Part shown: piece by piece, positions 48,436-60,414 of the stretch
How the letters are laid out: each line of letters begins with the position of its first letter
How positions within the stretch are numbered: the first letter of the stretch is position 1
Origin: Macquaria australasica
Lineage: Eukaryota; Chordata; Actinopteri; Centrarchiformes; Percichthyidae
Reading direction: 5' to 3'
Assembly: GCA_005408345.1 (NCBI GenBank)
Contig: SEMN01000063.1
Span: forward strand, 930,001 to 994,000
DNA: 64,000 nucleotides
Notes under the pieces: model-generated
Told to the model about the DNA's origin: nothing
Database searches by the model: none
The model's input: the letters and a program-made list of their open reading frames with translations, nothing else
Translations under genes and position numbers: made by a program

Positions 48436-48771
48436 AGCTGTGTCCCAACTAAATACTGCAGTCTAATTGTATGCAGTTTGTAATGTCTGTTTTTGCAGTT
48501 GGCATACAAGAAATCCACATTCTTCATTGAATGCTACTGCCTCTTAAACTTCACAAGACGAGACTGGAGAGGTTTCACCATCATCTTTGTGCAGTGCATT
48601 GTGGGACAATAGTGCACATCAACAGCACACTCAAAAATCAAGCATTTTTTAGTATGTAGACTGACTGTTTTGAGTATACTATACTTAATTTTATCACTTT
48701 TCCAGTGTGAACAGACTATAGACTCAGAGCTTGCTTAGATTTAGTGTGTTGTATGGAATTGGTACACACTG
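48436..48771. mobile_element. Inverted-repeat DNA element (non-autonomous)
   Basis: The left end AGCTGTGTCCCAACTAAATA and the reverse complement of the right end, CAGTGTGTACCAATTCCATA, agree over most of GTGTNCCAA...ATAC. The interior (for example GTGCAGTGCATTGTGGGACA and GAGTATACTATACTT) resembles a repeat familiar from fish genomes. No clear target duplication was found and there is no coding capacity. Confidence 0.6.
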
Positions 48772-48774
48772 CAT

Positions 48775-51695
48775 ATCTTTTAACTGACAAATGTGCAGCT
48801 ATCACTTAACATTTGCCATCTGTGTTTGTGTCATATCTTGACCCAGATGGCAATTGGAAAGCTGGTATTAAGACATCTGGTAGTGATGTTTGAAAAAGTT
48901 GGTATATATTCAAGGACTAGAAATGTTTGTTTTTTGACAACGGAGAGTTTGAAATTTTTTTTTTTTTCTGGCTGTCTACAGTGTCACCCTAAAAATGTCC
49001 AGTAAGCCCAGTTTAACCTACAAGAGTTTTCTGCTGGCTCGTGTGACTTGTTTTGTTGGCATGGAGGACATAAATTCATAACGAGGAAAGCTTCTCTCAA
49101 CTTCTTTACTGCAGATATTGACTGTAAAGAATCATCTGTCAATTAGCCAAGAAATACGGTGTCATGACATGTTATGTTAGAAAATGGCAAGGCCAAAATG
49201 TCAATAGTGGACAGAGAAACAGTCTGGAAATGTTTCTGTGGTCCTGAAACAGACTGCATCTTAGAACTTGACGGAAAAATGTGCGAGTAGGTGACTGAAA
49301 AAGAGAATTTACAAAAAAGCCTATGACCAGAGTTGTTATTCAGCTGAAAGTTTTGAAAATTTCCAAACATCTGAATCCACTGCTTCCAGATTTCTGGTAG
49401 CAATTTTTGTTTCAGGCCCAGAATCACCTTGAAAAACAGGTTGCAAAAATCTGTTTTACTGTACACCAGACGGATTATCATTGTAGCAGCAGGATTGATT
49501 ATGAATGGTATTAAAAATGTAAATGTGAATTTTTAAACAACTGTAGCTTTTCTCCTGTTTATTTGAATGAAAATACTTGGCTTATTTCATTGACTCAAAG
49601 GTAAACCCTAAATGGAAAAGCCAAAGACAAAAAAGATAATTACATGAGAGACACAAACTGGGGCCAAGGGTTATCCATCTCTGCCTGCCACAGCTCACAT
49701 TCAGGTTAGGTCATATTAAAGGAGTAGCTCCTCCACTTGCCATCTTACTTTTCCCTGAGAACTCCCAGCAAATTAGAGCAGACCAGCAGGAGGAAGAGGG
49801 GGAGCAGAGATCCCCGTCCGGAGCAGGAGCCGAATCGAGATGACATCTTGCAGCTCTTCTGCAGGGGCCCCGGGATCTGGGGAGCTAATTGGTTTCTAAT
49901 CAGAGCTGCAGTTTCTGCTGTGGCGTTCCGCTCAGCCTGTTGAGATAGAAATAGAGGTAGAGTGTGAAATCGGGACTCAGGAATCAGGTTCAGTGCCAGG
50001 CTGTCAACTGACTAAGCCAACGGGAGGTGGAGGAAGATGGGGGTGTGTAGAACGGGCCAAATCGCAGCAGGCGATCCACCCAGCCTGTCTCAGATATGTG
50101 CCAGATAACATTTATGAGGGCTAATGAAAGAGTTTGCGGCTCAACACTCTTACATGGTTTCTACTCTGTAGTCTGTCGTGGGCCACTCAGCTGATTTTAT
50201 CCTTTTGTCTTACATGTTCCACGCCACCACCCAGGCAGACGGAAAAACAGGCAGCAAAAAGAAACAACAAAAAATGGAAGATGTTCAAGATTATGAAGAT
50301 ACATGAGGCAAAAAAACCAACAGTTTATTGGCAGAAATGATAGGGCAGTTTGTGTCTTGTCTCTTTTCCCAGAATATTTATCACACAAAGCCTGATTTAA
50401 CTACTACACTACAGTATGCAATGTTTTTGCATAAAAAAATATATTAAACAAGTACCATATGTTATACTATATCAGTTTGTATTTTTCTGTGACCTTGTGT
50501 GTATTCAACCAAATCACATGATTGTGCTGAAAACAGCATTGCAGTGATGTTTTAAACCATATGGAGTGGCGAAGTGGGAGGAGTTATTTTAGGGGAAACC
50601 ATGCTGCCAGATATAAAAAGTCCTGTTCTTCTCTAAATAGACATTGTTACTGTCGGTGACTGGTAGATTAGTTGAATCATCAGGAAAAGTAATGAGAAAC
50701 TGCAGTGAAAAAAATTAAGTTCTTTGGTAAAGTCTGTATACATTAAAACATAAGAAGACAAATCAACCAGGACTCCCAAGTTGGCGTAGAAATATTAAAT
50801 TCTGTTGCCCACACCACTAACAGCAATCTGAAGCTAGAAATTACACTTTGGAGAAACCTAATAAAACATTCACCAATTTAAATCAATTCACTTTTGGATT
50901 CTAGGTCAGCTGTGGCGTGGTGTTTCATTCTGGATTGCAACAAAAATCGCTGAGTTTGTAGTTCTGTTCCTTGAGTCACAGTTTTTCCTCTGCCTGGCGT
51001 CTAGTTTTTAAAGCCATTTGTCATACCAAATTGACATAAAAAAAAACTTAGCAGAGTTAAAGTGTTAATTACCAATGGTATTGACATAAACCTACAATTG
51101 GGGAAAAATACTTCTGTAACCTTAGAACCAAATTTGATAATTTTTTGGCAACAATAATGATTTTAGCCCCATACCAGACCTTCAATCACCACTCACATCT
51201 GCGGTTTGTTCAGTGCTTTGTTGTGCCCATTAACTAATCAGCGAATTGCGCTGAATGGGGAAACAGTTGATTAATCTGGGCTTTGTTGGCAGGAATAAGA
51301 ATGCTGCCAAGAATTTCATCTTCCTACACAGCTAGCCAGCTACCTAGCTTCATCCATAGAAAATAGTGACAGAAAAATGTCCACAAAAATGGTGACATGC
51401 GTGGATGAGATTGACACAGCTGTAGATGTTGTTGTAAGACGACATACAAAAATAAAAAAAAATGTTAGACCTGCCATTTGATTGATAGTTTTGAAAATGT
51501 TAAGTAGACTTTTTTTAAGGATCCATTCCCGCAGCTTCCATGTCAACTGAAAATGATACTTCATTCGCTTCTGGTGAGACAAAACAACAATTTGACCCTT
51601 CCTCTCAAAAAATCAGCTAACATGAACACACAATGCCAGGCTGAATGAATGAAGTAAAAAGGAATTGGAATGTCGGCATTCGTATATCACAGTAT
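48775..51695. other. Non-coding DNA, no exon recognised
   Basis: A T-run lies at 48955-48967. Otherwise AT-rich unique-looking sequence; nothing supported. Confidence 0.45.
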
Positions 51696-51699
51696 TAAT

Positions 51700-52136
51700 A
51701 GACTTTTAAAGATAAAGTTGATATGGTGAACCTGTTAGCAAACAGTTGCCTAATTGCACTTTCAGCAGACATGGAGCAATATTAGCATTTCTTTGGATTT
51801 GTGGCTTTGTCCATCTGATGAATTAATGTCTAATATTTGCTCTCTTTTTAGCTCTGGTTTGGTCTCCACTAACTCTTAAGGAAGATATCCAGCTCTGTAT
51901 CAGCTAAATGCTCCATTATGTCCACTGGCTGGTCATTAACCTTGTCGGTCTGTCGTTTGGTGCCGGGCAGGTAGTGAACAATAGGTTAATGAAAGCCTTT
52001 TCACTGAAAAGTGGACCCTAGAGCTGAGGGGGGGCTGCAGAATTGGTGATAATTCTTTGTGGGTTTGTCAATAAGAGCGACCCACATTACAGTTGGTCAT
52101 TTGACCCATAAAAAATATTGATTAGTGCAGCTTTAA
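51700..52136 (+). mobile_element. TTAA-bounded inverted-repeat family, copy 2 (left end degraded)
   Basis: Tracts AAGTTGATATGGTGAAC, TAGCTCTGGTTTGGTCTC, AATGCTCCATTATGTCC, GTGCCGGGCAGGTAGTG and CATTTGACCCATAAAAAATA match the order in copies 1 and 3. The right terminus GTGCAGCTTTAA (to 52136) is preserved and is the reverse complement of the TTAAAGCTGCA-type left terminus. Confidence 0.65.
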
Positions 52137-52139
52137 GCT

Positions 52140-53000
52140 AAACTAAAGATCTTTTTTTCACCTTGCTGATTTACTGCCTACTACAGCGATATCAGTTGAC
52201 TCATTATGACGAGTGACAGGTGCAGTGACACAAACTTCATCAGATGATTGGCAGGAGGGCGGGACTACCAACAAACCTCCAGCCTCAAGCCTTAAAGTAG
52301 CATGTTGAAGCTTTAAATAGGGGAGAATGCTAATAGAGAAACCTGACATAGATGTTAGCAGTGAAGGAGTTGGATGAGAGCTGGTTTTATACTGGTTTTA
52401 TCAAGTTAAACAGGTGGTTTTTAGACTATCAATACATTTATGTCCTACAGGCCTTGGGCTGGATTCCATGTGAATATCATACGCAGCTTTTTGGGTCTCC
52501 AGTTAAGCTCAGAATAAGACAGGGCAACCCCTTCCTATCGCCGCTCAGTGGATCATCTCCCTTTAGCTAAGCTGATAAATCCTGCCTTGAAGGTCTTTTT
52601 TTTCCCCAGCACATCTAAATACAGATTTTTTTCCCAGATTTATTTCAAAGGGGATTTCAGAGGGTCGTGATTGACATGCTACACACAATGTAATAAGGAA
52701 TCTGTTGCTTTTCTTCCCCGTTTCACAGATTTGTGTTGCAGTATCTCTCTTATGAACACAGGAATGGACACATTAGATGTCGTCGGGTTTGAACGTGTGA
52801 CTTTCTTGCATTGGTTATGTTGCCAACAATGTGGTCAACCATCCTGCTTTCTATATGACACATGAAATTAAGGATTAAATAAAACCGTCCTCCATAACTG
52901 AGTGAATCAATAGATGAGACCCTGATCTCATTGCTCATGACACGTCGTATGCTCATTTAAAAAAAAAAAAAAAAAAAGGACTTGAGACCTGAAGATTAGT
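52140..53000. other. Non-coding DNA; poly(A) at 52959-52977
   Basis: No gene recognised. A 19-base A run lies at 52959-52977 with no recognisable retroelement body in front of it. Confidence 0.45.
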
Positions 53001-53019
53001 TGAGCCAATAAAACTAAGG

Positions 53020-53350
53020 TAAGGACGCTTAGTAACACAAGAATGAATGTAAATAGGATTCTGCGGCAATGAAAGGTACAAAGTGGTCTAATTAAATCCC
53101 TCTCGATGTGAATTAAATTTCCCCAGGCCTCATGGCATCCTGTCAGTGACAAAGAGAGCTGCCTCTCTTTGTCTTCCTCCTGAGTAAATTCCAATTGGGT
53201 GTATGTTGGTGTGCCAGTCAATCACAGTCAAAGCCTGTGTTTTAAAGATGATGACAGTGGCAATATTGACTATAGCCCTTTCGGTGCCTCTTATTTGGAA
53301 CAATAGACAGTTAACAGAGATATTGATTTTGTCTTTATATGCTCGTGGAG
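53020..53350. promoter_or_regulatory. Candidate enhancer with homeodomain and SOX-like sites
   Basis: Dense short motifs: TCTAATTAAAT (53088), GTGAATTAAATT (53108), the inverted repeat at 53148-53173 with ACAAAG and CTTTGT arms, GAACAATAG (53298) and ATTGATTTTGTC (53321). Balanced composition without repeats or coding frame is what conserved vertebrate intronic enhancers often look like. Conservation cannot be tested here, so this is a suggestion. Confidence 0.3.
53148..53173. promoter_or_regulatory. Perfect 11-bp inverted repeat with SOX/TCF-like half sites
   Basis: GACAAAGAGAG (53148-53158) and CTCTCTTTGTC (53163-53173) are exact reverse complements separated by CTGC. Each arm contains ACAAAG/CTTTGT, the core recognised by SOX and TCF/LEF HMG-box proteins. 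In RNA it would form an 11-bp hairpin with a 4-base loop. Confidence 0.45.
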
Positions 53351-53908
53351 TAGGACTGCCGGTTCATTTAGAAACTGGCCACTTGCAACCACACAGCGTT
53401 CATCGCTCGGAGGGTTTCTCGAAAATATTGATAACACACAGCCCTTTGTACTGCAGCAGCTTCTCCGGCCAATTAACACTGGAACCCACTGCTAAAGTGA
53501 TTTTCATCTCTCTTTGAAAATTGAAAATATTTTCCCCTGGTGTTATCCATTACAGATCATTGTGGTATTAGTCTGCCAAGCCCTTGCATTTCTTTTTTAG
53601 TAACACTTGTAAGCAGCGTGGAGATGACAAAAGGGAGAATCAACAAAAGCAACTACTGGTGTGGAGGAGGACAGTCAACACCTACACCTATTTTAATCCG
53701 ATTGGGCCTTTGGAAATAAAAGTAAGGAGAAAGATAGACTGCAGTTACACACCATCGCCGCCTCAAACCACAAATGCACACACACACATACACAGTTGGA
53801 TATTTTCTTGAAATCGAATTACTGATGCCTGTTGCGATGGCCAGTGTCGGCCTGGCTCCCGTCATCGTCTGCGTTTGCCTTCAGAGAGCCTAATTTATTT
53901 TGAGAAGA

Positions 53909-53932
53909 CTTTTTTTTTTTTTTTTTTTTTTT
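53909..53932. repeat. Poly(T) tract
   Basis: About 23 consecutive T (53910-53932). No retroelement body recognised next to it. Confidence 0.9.
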
Positions 53933-53934
53933 AA

Positions 53935-56030
53935 AGACACGCTCCCTCATGTGGAACAGTGAATATAAGATATAAAACCCGTCTGCCTAGTGACTTTGGG
54001 CCATAGCGAGATCAAACGACAGAGTGAGAGGGGAAAAAAAGAACTGAGAGATGGAAGAGAGGAGAGGAAGAAAACCAAAGAAAGAGTGAGGGAAAATATT
54101 GGAAGTCTTTTCCAGATGACTGTTGGCTCGCCTTCGTCCCCTCGGCTGCTGCACATCTCATCTTTAGGTTTAATTTGCTGCTTTTAACTCTGTCCATCGC
54201 CCTTCCCTCTTTTGCGTGTGATCCTGGATCCTTGCCCTCCATGGCTTCAGGTCTTGCTACTGAAGTGCGACCCAACCCACTGCCATTGATTTAAGGTCAC
54301 TCACCGTCACGCCGGTGACCTTTCACAGATTTCAGTTATTTGATAATCCGCTGCATCATCTATCCCCTAGATGGTCAGGTATTAAATTTTGAACCAGCAC
54401 TTGAGTAGCTACATGAAACGCAGCTTTTGGGTTTTTTTTGGCTTCAAACACTATCAAAGCTCCGGCACTTTTTTGAGGCTTCTGCTCATTAATAGCGCTA
54501 CTGTCGTGGAGATGAACGATTATGAGTAGATAGCCTCTGAGGTCAGAGCCACTTCAATTACTCTGATCGTATCTGAGCAAGGTAATGGACACGGCCTCCC
54601 TAAAAGACAGGAGAGGAAGTAAAGTAGAGCTTGGATCGTGCTACTGCAGATTGGCCATCACCGCCCCATCCTTCAAGGCAGCAGATAAAGTGAAAGCCCC
54701 TCCCCTGTCAACTCCTGTAACCTCTTGTGTGATCAGCAACCTGAACAAACCCAGGGTTACATGTTCATGCCGTGGAACAAGACGCCGTCCGATCTTGATA
54801 ACCACTAGATTGGATGAAAGCCATCGAGCCACAGAAGGACTCTCCTCAGTGTACCCTAGCCTTCATGGGGTTCATGAGGTTTCAGCCCCCATCAATATCG
54901 TTTAAGGACTTACACAGTGTACTAGTACTCCAGTGTTCTGGGAGCTGTGTAGTACACTCCTGAGCGGAGGGGGGCTAAGAGCCCAAAACACATTACCAAG
55001 ACCAAAAGGCTGGCCTCAGACAGTGAGCCAAGAATCTGCCAAGGCCAGAGCCATGATAGATGATGAGGCGCGGCGAAGGTTTTATTGAGGCTGTAGCGCA
55101 GCTTGTCATGACAACTAGAATGAATGAGATCCTTGGCATCTGTGGGCACTGTCACCCTCCAGTCCCATTTTTATTATTACTTATTCACGTACAGCAATAA
55201 TGTTGGTTCAATTTCTTTGGCTATCAATTTTGCAAACTTGGCTGTTAAACTGTGAATTATGCAACACTTGGACAAAAAGAAAAGGATGGCGGCTAATCAA
55301 CACGACTATGCTGAGGATATTTACAACCTTCCTTGGCTCCCTGGAAGACTTTTACACTTGCGGATGGAAGGAAGCATATGGAAATATATAAACACACATC
55401 TTGACTGTAGCAGTTCTCTGCTGCTCCTTTTGATTAGCTAAATGATAAATCCATCCTCCTGCTATTCACAGTTTGATGATATTTGCATCTAGTGATTAGG
55501 GGTTTTTCTTCACTCATTGTGATATCAACCATGCAGCGTCTGTTTGTGTCTCATTTTAAATTGATAGTCTGCGAGATTTGATCCTTGTATGGCAGAAAAA
55601 TATGTCATTATGGTGTGGGCTGTTTGTCTACAACATAATACCTCAGTGGATTCCAGAGTTAAATATTCATACTGGCCCAGGTGTTATGTGAAGTATGCAG
55701 ACATACAGACTTAGTAATGCTTTGATCAGCTTTTCCTCCCTAAGTAGTAACTGTTCTTTTAAAGGTGCAGTAAGTGTTACCTCATTGTTCTGGTAAACAT
55801 GTCATTCTCCAACCAGATAACATGAAGGTGAATGTTATTTTATAAAGTGATGGTGGCATTTGATGGTGATGGTGTTTCCAACCAATGTGATTCCACTGTT
55901 TTTAGTGTTTCGTCACAATCCCTCTTGCAGATGGATATTATTATGATATTATAACTGAAAAACATTATGGAGTGATGATGGTGGGACAGATCTTTAGTGC
56001 AAAACGTTAATCACTAAAGTGTTTCTGCTC
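53935..56030. other. Non-coding DNA, no exon recognised
   Basis: A purine-rich low-complexity tract lies at 54008-54095. A 106-codon frame at 54585-54905 has no recognisable domain and no supporting splice context. Nothing else supported. Confidence 0.45.
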
Positions 56031-56032
56031 TG

Positions 56033-56736
56033 CAGTGGTGGAAGAAAGACTAAGATCCTTTACTTAAACCTGCAATAACTTTTTTTTTTTTGGCCACTTG
56101 GGGCAGCGGAAACAAGCTGGACAAGCATTGACATATCATTTTCATCATCACCTTTTAAGTTGATATGGCGGACTTGTTAGAAAAACAGTTGCACATCCAG
56201 CAGTTATAAAGCAACATTTGGAGTCATGTTTGTGTTCACCTGGCAAATGTGGGTCCAATATTCACTCTCCTTTTAGCTCTGTTTTTGATCTCTGCCAACT
56301 CCTGAGGGAAATATCTGGCTCTTTAGCTGCTAAATTCTCCATTATGTTCTGTGTCTGTCTGCTGTTTGATGCTGAGCAGGTAGTGTACAGTGGGTTTTTA
56401 GAGCTTTTTCACTGCTGCGGCTAAAAACAACTCTATGAGAGCGGCAAGAGTTGCGGCCGGACAGCTAAAGAATGAGCTGAGCTCCGTAAAGCCGAGGGTA
56501 GCTGCAGATTTAGGTAATAATTTTCTGTAGGCTCATCACTACAAGCGACCAGTTACACATTGTTTTCACATTGTCATTTGATACATAAAAATAAAAATGT
56601 AGGTTATAGCCGCTTTAACGCACCAGTTCACCAGAAGTATAAAGTAGCACAAAATGGAAATACTCGAGTAAAGTATCTTCACATTATACTCAAGCACAGT
56701 ACTTGAGTAAATGTACTCGGTTATTTTCTACCACTG
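56033..56736 (-). mobile_element. AAGTAC-rich fish repeat with both ends, interrupted by another element
   Basis: The left end CAGTGGTGGAAGAAAGAC and the reverse complement of the right end (CAGTGGTAGAAAATAACC) form terminal inverted repeats. Just inside are AGATCCTTTACTTAA on the left and GGAAATACTCGAGTAAAG and GTACTTGAGTAAATGTACTC on the right, as in the family at 29905-30745 but reversed. The centre has been replaced by a different element (56064-56618), with loss of several hundred bases of the host. The CAGTGG ends suggest an hAT-type origin; flanking duplications are not convincing. Confidence 0.7.
56064..56618 (+). mobile_element. TTAA-bounded inverted-repeat family, copy 3 (both ends), nested
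   Basis: The left end TTAAACCTGCAATAAC and the reverse complement of the right end, TTAAAGCGGCTATAAC, agree at 13 of 16 positions. The element sits at a TTAA that exists in intact copies of the host repeat (CTTTACTTAAG), which fits insertion with a TTAA target. The interior has no coding frame. A T-run (56081-56091) follows the left end. Two further copies lie at 45935 and 51700. TTAA targets are typical of piggyBac, but the ends do not start with the usual CCC, so the superfamily is left open. Confidence 0.7.
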
Positions 56737-56739
56737 GCA

Positions 56740-59700
56740 CTGCATTCCCCATAGATCGCCTGTCATTATACTGAGTTTAGGAAAATTGTCACATAGTTTT
56801 TGGTGAAGTTTATTTAGTCTCATTGCTTTTTTGGCATCAAGTCTTTATTGGACAGCACGGTAGACAGAAACAGGAATCATGGGGAGAATGACATGAGCGA
56901 AGGTCTCTGAACAGATTCAAACCTCCTCCTCCTTTTTAAGTTTCTGTATGTGGCACCATGGTGGCTGTTTCTGCTCACATTAACTACCCAGTTTATGGCG
57001 TGAAATTTTTTTGTGATGAAAACAGTCCGCACGCACTGAAATTATGTTATTTTCTGTCCCGGAATCGAATCGAGGCAGAGGCTTTCCGCCATGGGAAACT
57101 AATTTTTTAGGAGAAACTAATTTTGACAGACGGCAGGAAACAGCTGCTTGACACTGGGTGTTTCAAACAGCAAATGGAAACGCTTTCATCTACTCCGAAT
57201 CAGTTAAACGTTCTGCCAGTCAGTGATAGCAAAATCCCAAATTTATTTAGATGAACTGTCTTTATTGTTTTGTCTGATGTAGTTCTACTTTATTCAGGCA
57301 CTGTAATGGTTTCTGTGTCTGGTGTCCATGTGTGTTCGTGCATGTACGGCAAGTACAGGTAGGTCAAGCATGTGTGAATGACTTTCCTGTTCATGTCTGA
57401 CATTTATGTTTTGAAGCGGTCGACCCAGTGGTCCGGTTCAGTGTTCCTCTGCGCTCCCCTGTTGCCCTACTGCCACGTATCCTGAACAGGACTGCTGAAG
57501 TTTCCCCTCCCTGCCTGCTAAATCCTCCGACCAGAGTCATGTCACACTGATCCCCCAGCCCAGTCATTAAGGCCCATTGAGACCAGCTAGTATGTTCAGC
57601 TACGCTTGACTGGATGATTCCCATTTATCCTTAACCCTCCCTCCCTCGCCGCTCTCTTCGGAGACAGGAGCTGCCAGGTTCATCTGTTTGCCTGTCTCCT
57701 GACTTGTTAGAAGCCTCTGTCAGCCTTGTTACTGAGCCTGCTGATCCGTGGCCATAAACCTGTGCAAAGGTGGGGGGGTATTAGCGAACCAGGGCTTTGC
57801 ACAGCTGTCTGACGAGTGGCTGAAAGCCCAACATCTCCCTCAAACCATGGATACATTCATTACTGACGCTGTTAGCAAAAGCTGAGCTGTTATCAACCTA
57901 AAAGAGGTCAACAAATCAGCATTTCCTCTCTGTTTGAGTCTGCCTCTTGAATATTAAAATCTAACTTCCACATGCAGACAGATGCTCAGTCTCTTTAATT
58001 GACAATATTGGATTGTATCTGAATCATTTTGTATAACGATCCAAAAGTAATGGCCTATGTCTACATTGCTCAGTAAAAGCAATGAACTGGTTCCGTTTCT
58101 CAGCCCTATAATTTCCCACTGTCCTCCAGTACCACTTTATTGCATCCAGGTCTGCTGGCTTTAATATCCTGGTTTGTTAAATGAGTACATTTCATTGCTG
58201 GCTACGCTGATTTGTTTCCCGCGGTTGCTGTAATTACCCCTCATGGAATCAGTTTTGTTGGTGATGTTTACCAGACAAAACACTGAAAAAACAATCTACC
58301 CGAGGAGATGAAGATGTATCTGACCCACTGGGAAATCTTTACAAGATCAACACCATCAGCACAAATAGAGGATTCCCATTTGATGTGAGTGGAAGGCCAG
58401 AACATGTTAAGCTTGCTCTGCACATGTGACTTGATATTTAATGAGCCTTTAATAATGCGGAAAAACATGTTTATTCTTCAAAAGTATTTAGTATGTTGCT
58501 CATATTTATTCATGAGCTTCTCTTTTTAACTTTTATTTGTTTCCTCTTTGATAAACCCTCTTTATGACAAACCATGTGTATGATTTAGTCGCCTCTGCCG
58601 ACCGCACGCTTCATCAAATAGATGTAACCTGTAGCTGGCACAGTTTTGTCTCTTTGCTTAGTGACTTTCATTAACAGCAAGTAATGTTTGCAAACACGGC
58701 GGCAGCTTCCTGTGTTGAGATGGATTGTTTCAAAACACTGAGCATGTATGCAGACAACTGTGAAGAATGCAGAAAAGCTAAAGAAGGGTCAAGGTGTGTA
58801 AGTGCCGCGTTGTGGTTCTCGTCTCAGGGGCCCCTTGAGAAATATCCCTGCTGGCCCTTATTCTTAATGCTCTTGTCTCTGAGATATATGGAGAGACAGA
58901 AATAGAAGAGGGGGACACTCGGAGGGAGAGTTCAGCATCAGAGGAGGAGGGATGAAATGAGAGAGTTGACTGAGAGGGATTAAAAGGTGACGCTGGGGGT
59001 GAACAAAAAACAGAGCGACTGTGAGATGAAGGAAGAGAGAGTTGAGAGAAAGTAGACAAGATTAATTAACTTATTTCCAACAACAGATCCTATTAAAGTT
59101 GCTGTCAGCACCATTGAACCACTCACTGACTCGCAGTAACAGAAACTGAATACTTCATGAGCTTTGTTTTTAGACTTTGCCATATGTATTCAGGATATAT
59201 AAATATATGTACATACTGAAGGCTGTGCATTGTATGCATGCCGTCAAATGCTGGCTTTTATTTCATTTTTCTATGTTGCAGCAGCGGTCAGATATCTGTT
59301 GCTATGCTGTTATAGAGAGCGGGAGATAGCGATATGGCAGGTGGGTCTGTAAACACAGCATCTGAGTGATTCAGTACGGCAGGCATTTCTCCAGGTCTGT
59401 AATGCCAAAGAGCGATGGAGTTGAAGAGGAGGTGGAGGGGGGGGGGGTGTGAGGTGAGAGGCCGGCTGCCGGGAGACAGCAATGAAAGATTGATCAAGGA
59501 GGCCGATGCCTTTTCAAGGTGAGATCTCAGTTCTGAGGGAGGGAGGGACCTCATCCTCACCTTCTCACCTCCTCACTTCAGTTTTCGACGCCCGTTTTTA
59601 TTTATTTCTTTTTCCCCCTTTTCGGTGCTCTGGGAGGGAGAAGGATCTTGGAGAAGAGAATGAAACTGAGCTGAGGCAGCAGGAAGTCTCAGATTAGGGG

Positions 59701-60280
59701 AGTGAAGCGTTGTCTGTTTTCTTTCCCTGGTGGACTGTACTAACACTCTAATGCTTTCCCACAGCAGTTTTTCAAACATTTTGCTCCCTGTGGAATATTT
59801 TGGTGAGTGGTTATTCCCCCTTTATTTTTTTCATTCAGAGCAGCCGTGGCCCCGCTGAGGCTTTTTAAACATTTGTAGAACTCTATTATGTCTGTCAGCA
59901 TCATCAAACACAACGGCAATAATGCCTCTGGGCGTTAATCTTCACCTTCCCTCATATTTACCGCAGCACCATTTGATCTATTACATCTTTCTTTATTCCC
60001 CCCACACATGGCTGCGCAGTTAAAACCATGCGAGGTCTGATCCTGCTATGACAAAGCCTTTCTGACACTTAAAAAGGCATCTCCCCACTGTTCAACTTTC
60101 ACACGCATTCCTAACAGCGAGCAGGGTCGTTAGCAATAAGTGCTAATTTCACATAATTGATTTCCCTCTCTCAATTCCATTTAACAGAATGTAAAGACCT
60201 TAATTGGAGCTCTGTGTCATTTTGCACATTCTGCAATGTGTCTGCTTCAAAAATGGAATTCATGACATGTATAGCGGAGC
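56740..60280. other. Non-coding DNA, no exon recognised
   Basis: Purine- or pyrimidine-rich patches at 58905-59050 and 59420-59550. Short chance frames only. Confidence 0.45.
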
Positions 60281-60282
60281 GG

Positions 60283-60412
60283 CAGCCGTGGCCTCACAGG
60301 TTACAGAAGCAGGTTTTTTTTCAGGTGTGATTAGAAGTTTGTAGGATCAACTCCATGGGCAAATCTGGAGGTGGAGCAATAAGGGCTGTCAAGGTGTCCT
60401 TAATCAAAAGCA
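60283..60412 (+). mobile_element. Degenerate copy of the tRNA-derived SINE
   Basis: CAGCCGTGGCCTCACAGGTT matches the A-box region of the SINE at 10512. GTAGGATCAACTCC stands where the B-box should be, and AAGGTGTCCTTAATCAAAAG matches the body segment GAAGTGTCCTTGGATAAGAC. The copy has an inserted T-run and many substitutions and lacks a clear tail. Confidence 0.5.
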
Positions 60413-60414
60413 CT

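Noticed and set aside
54585..54905. 106-codon + strand frame with several cysteines
   Set aside because: No acceptor/donor pair or domain supports it as an exon.
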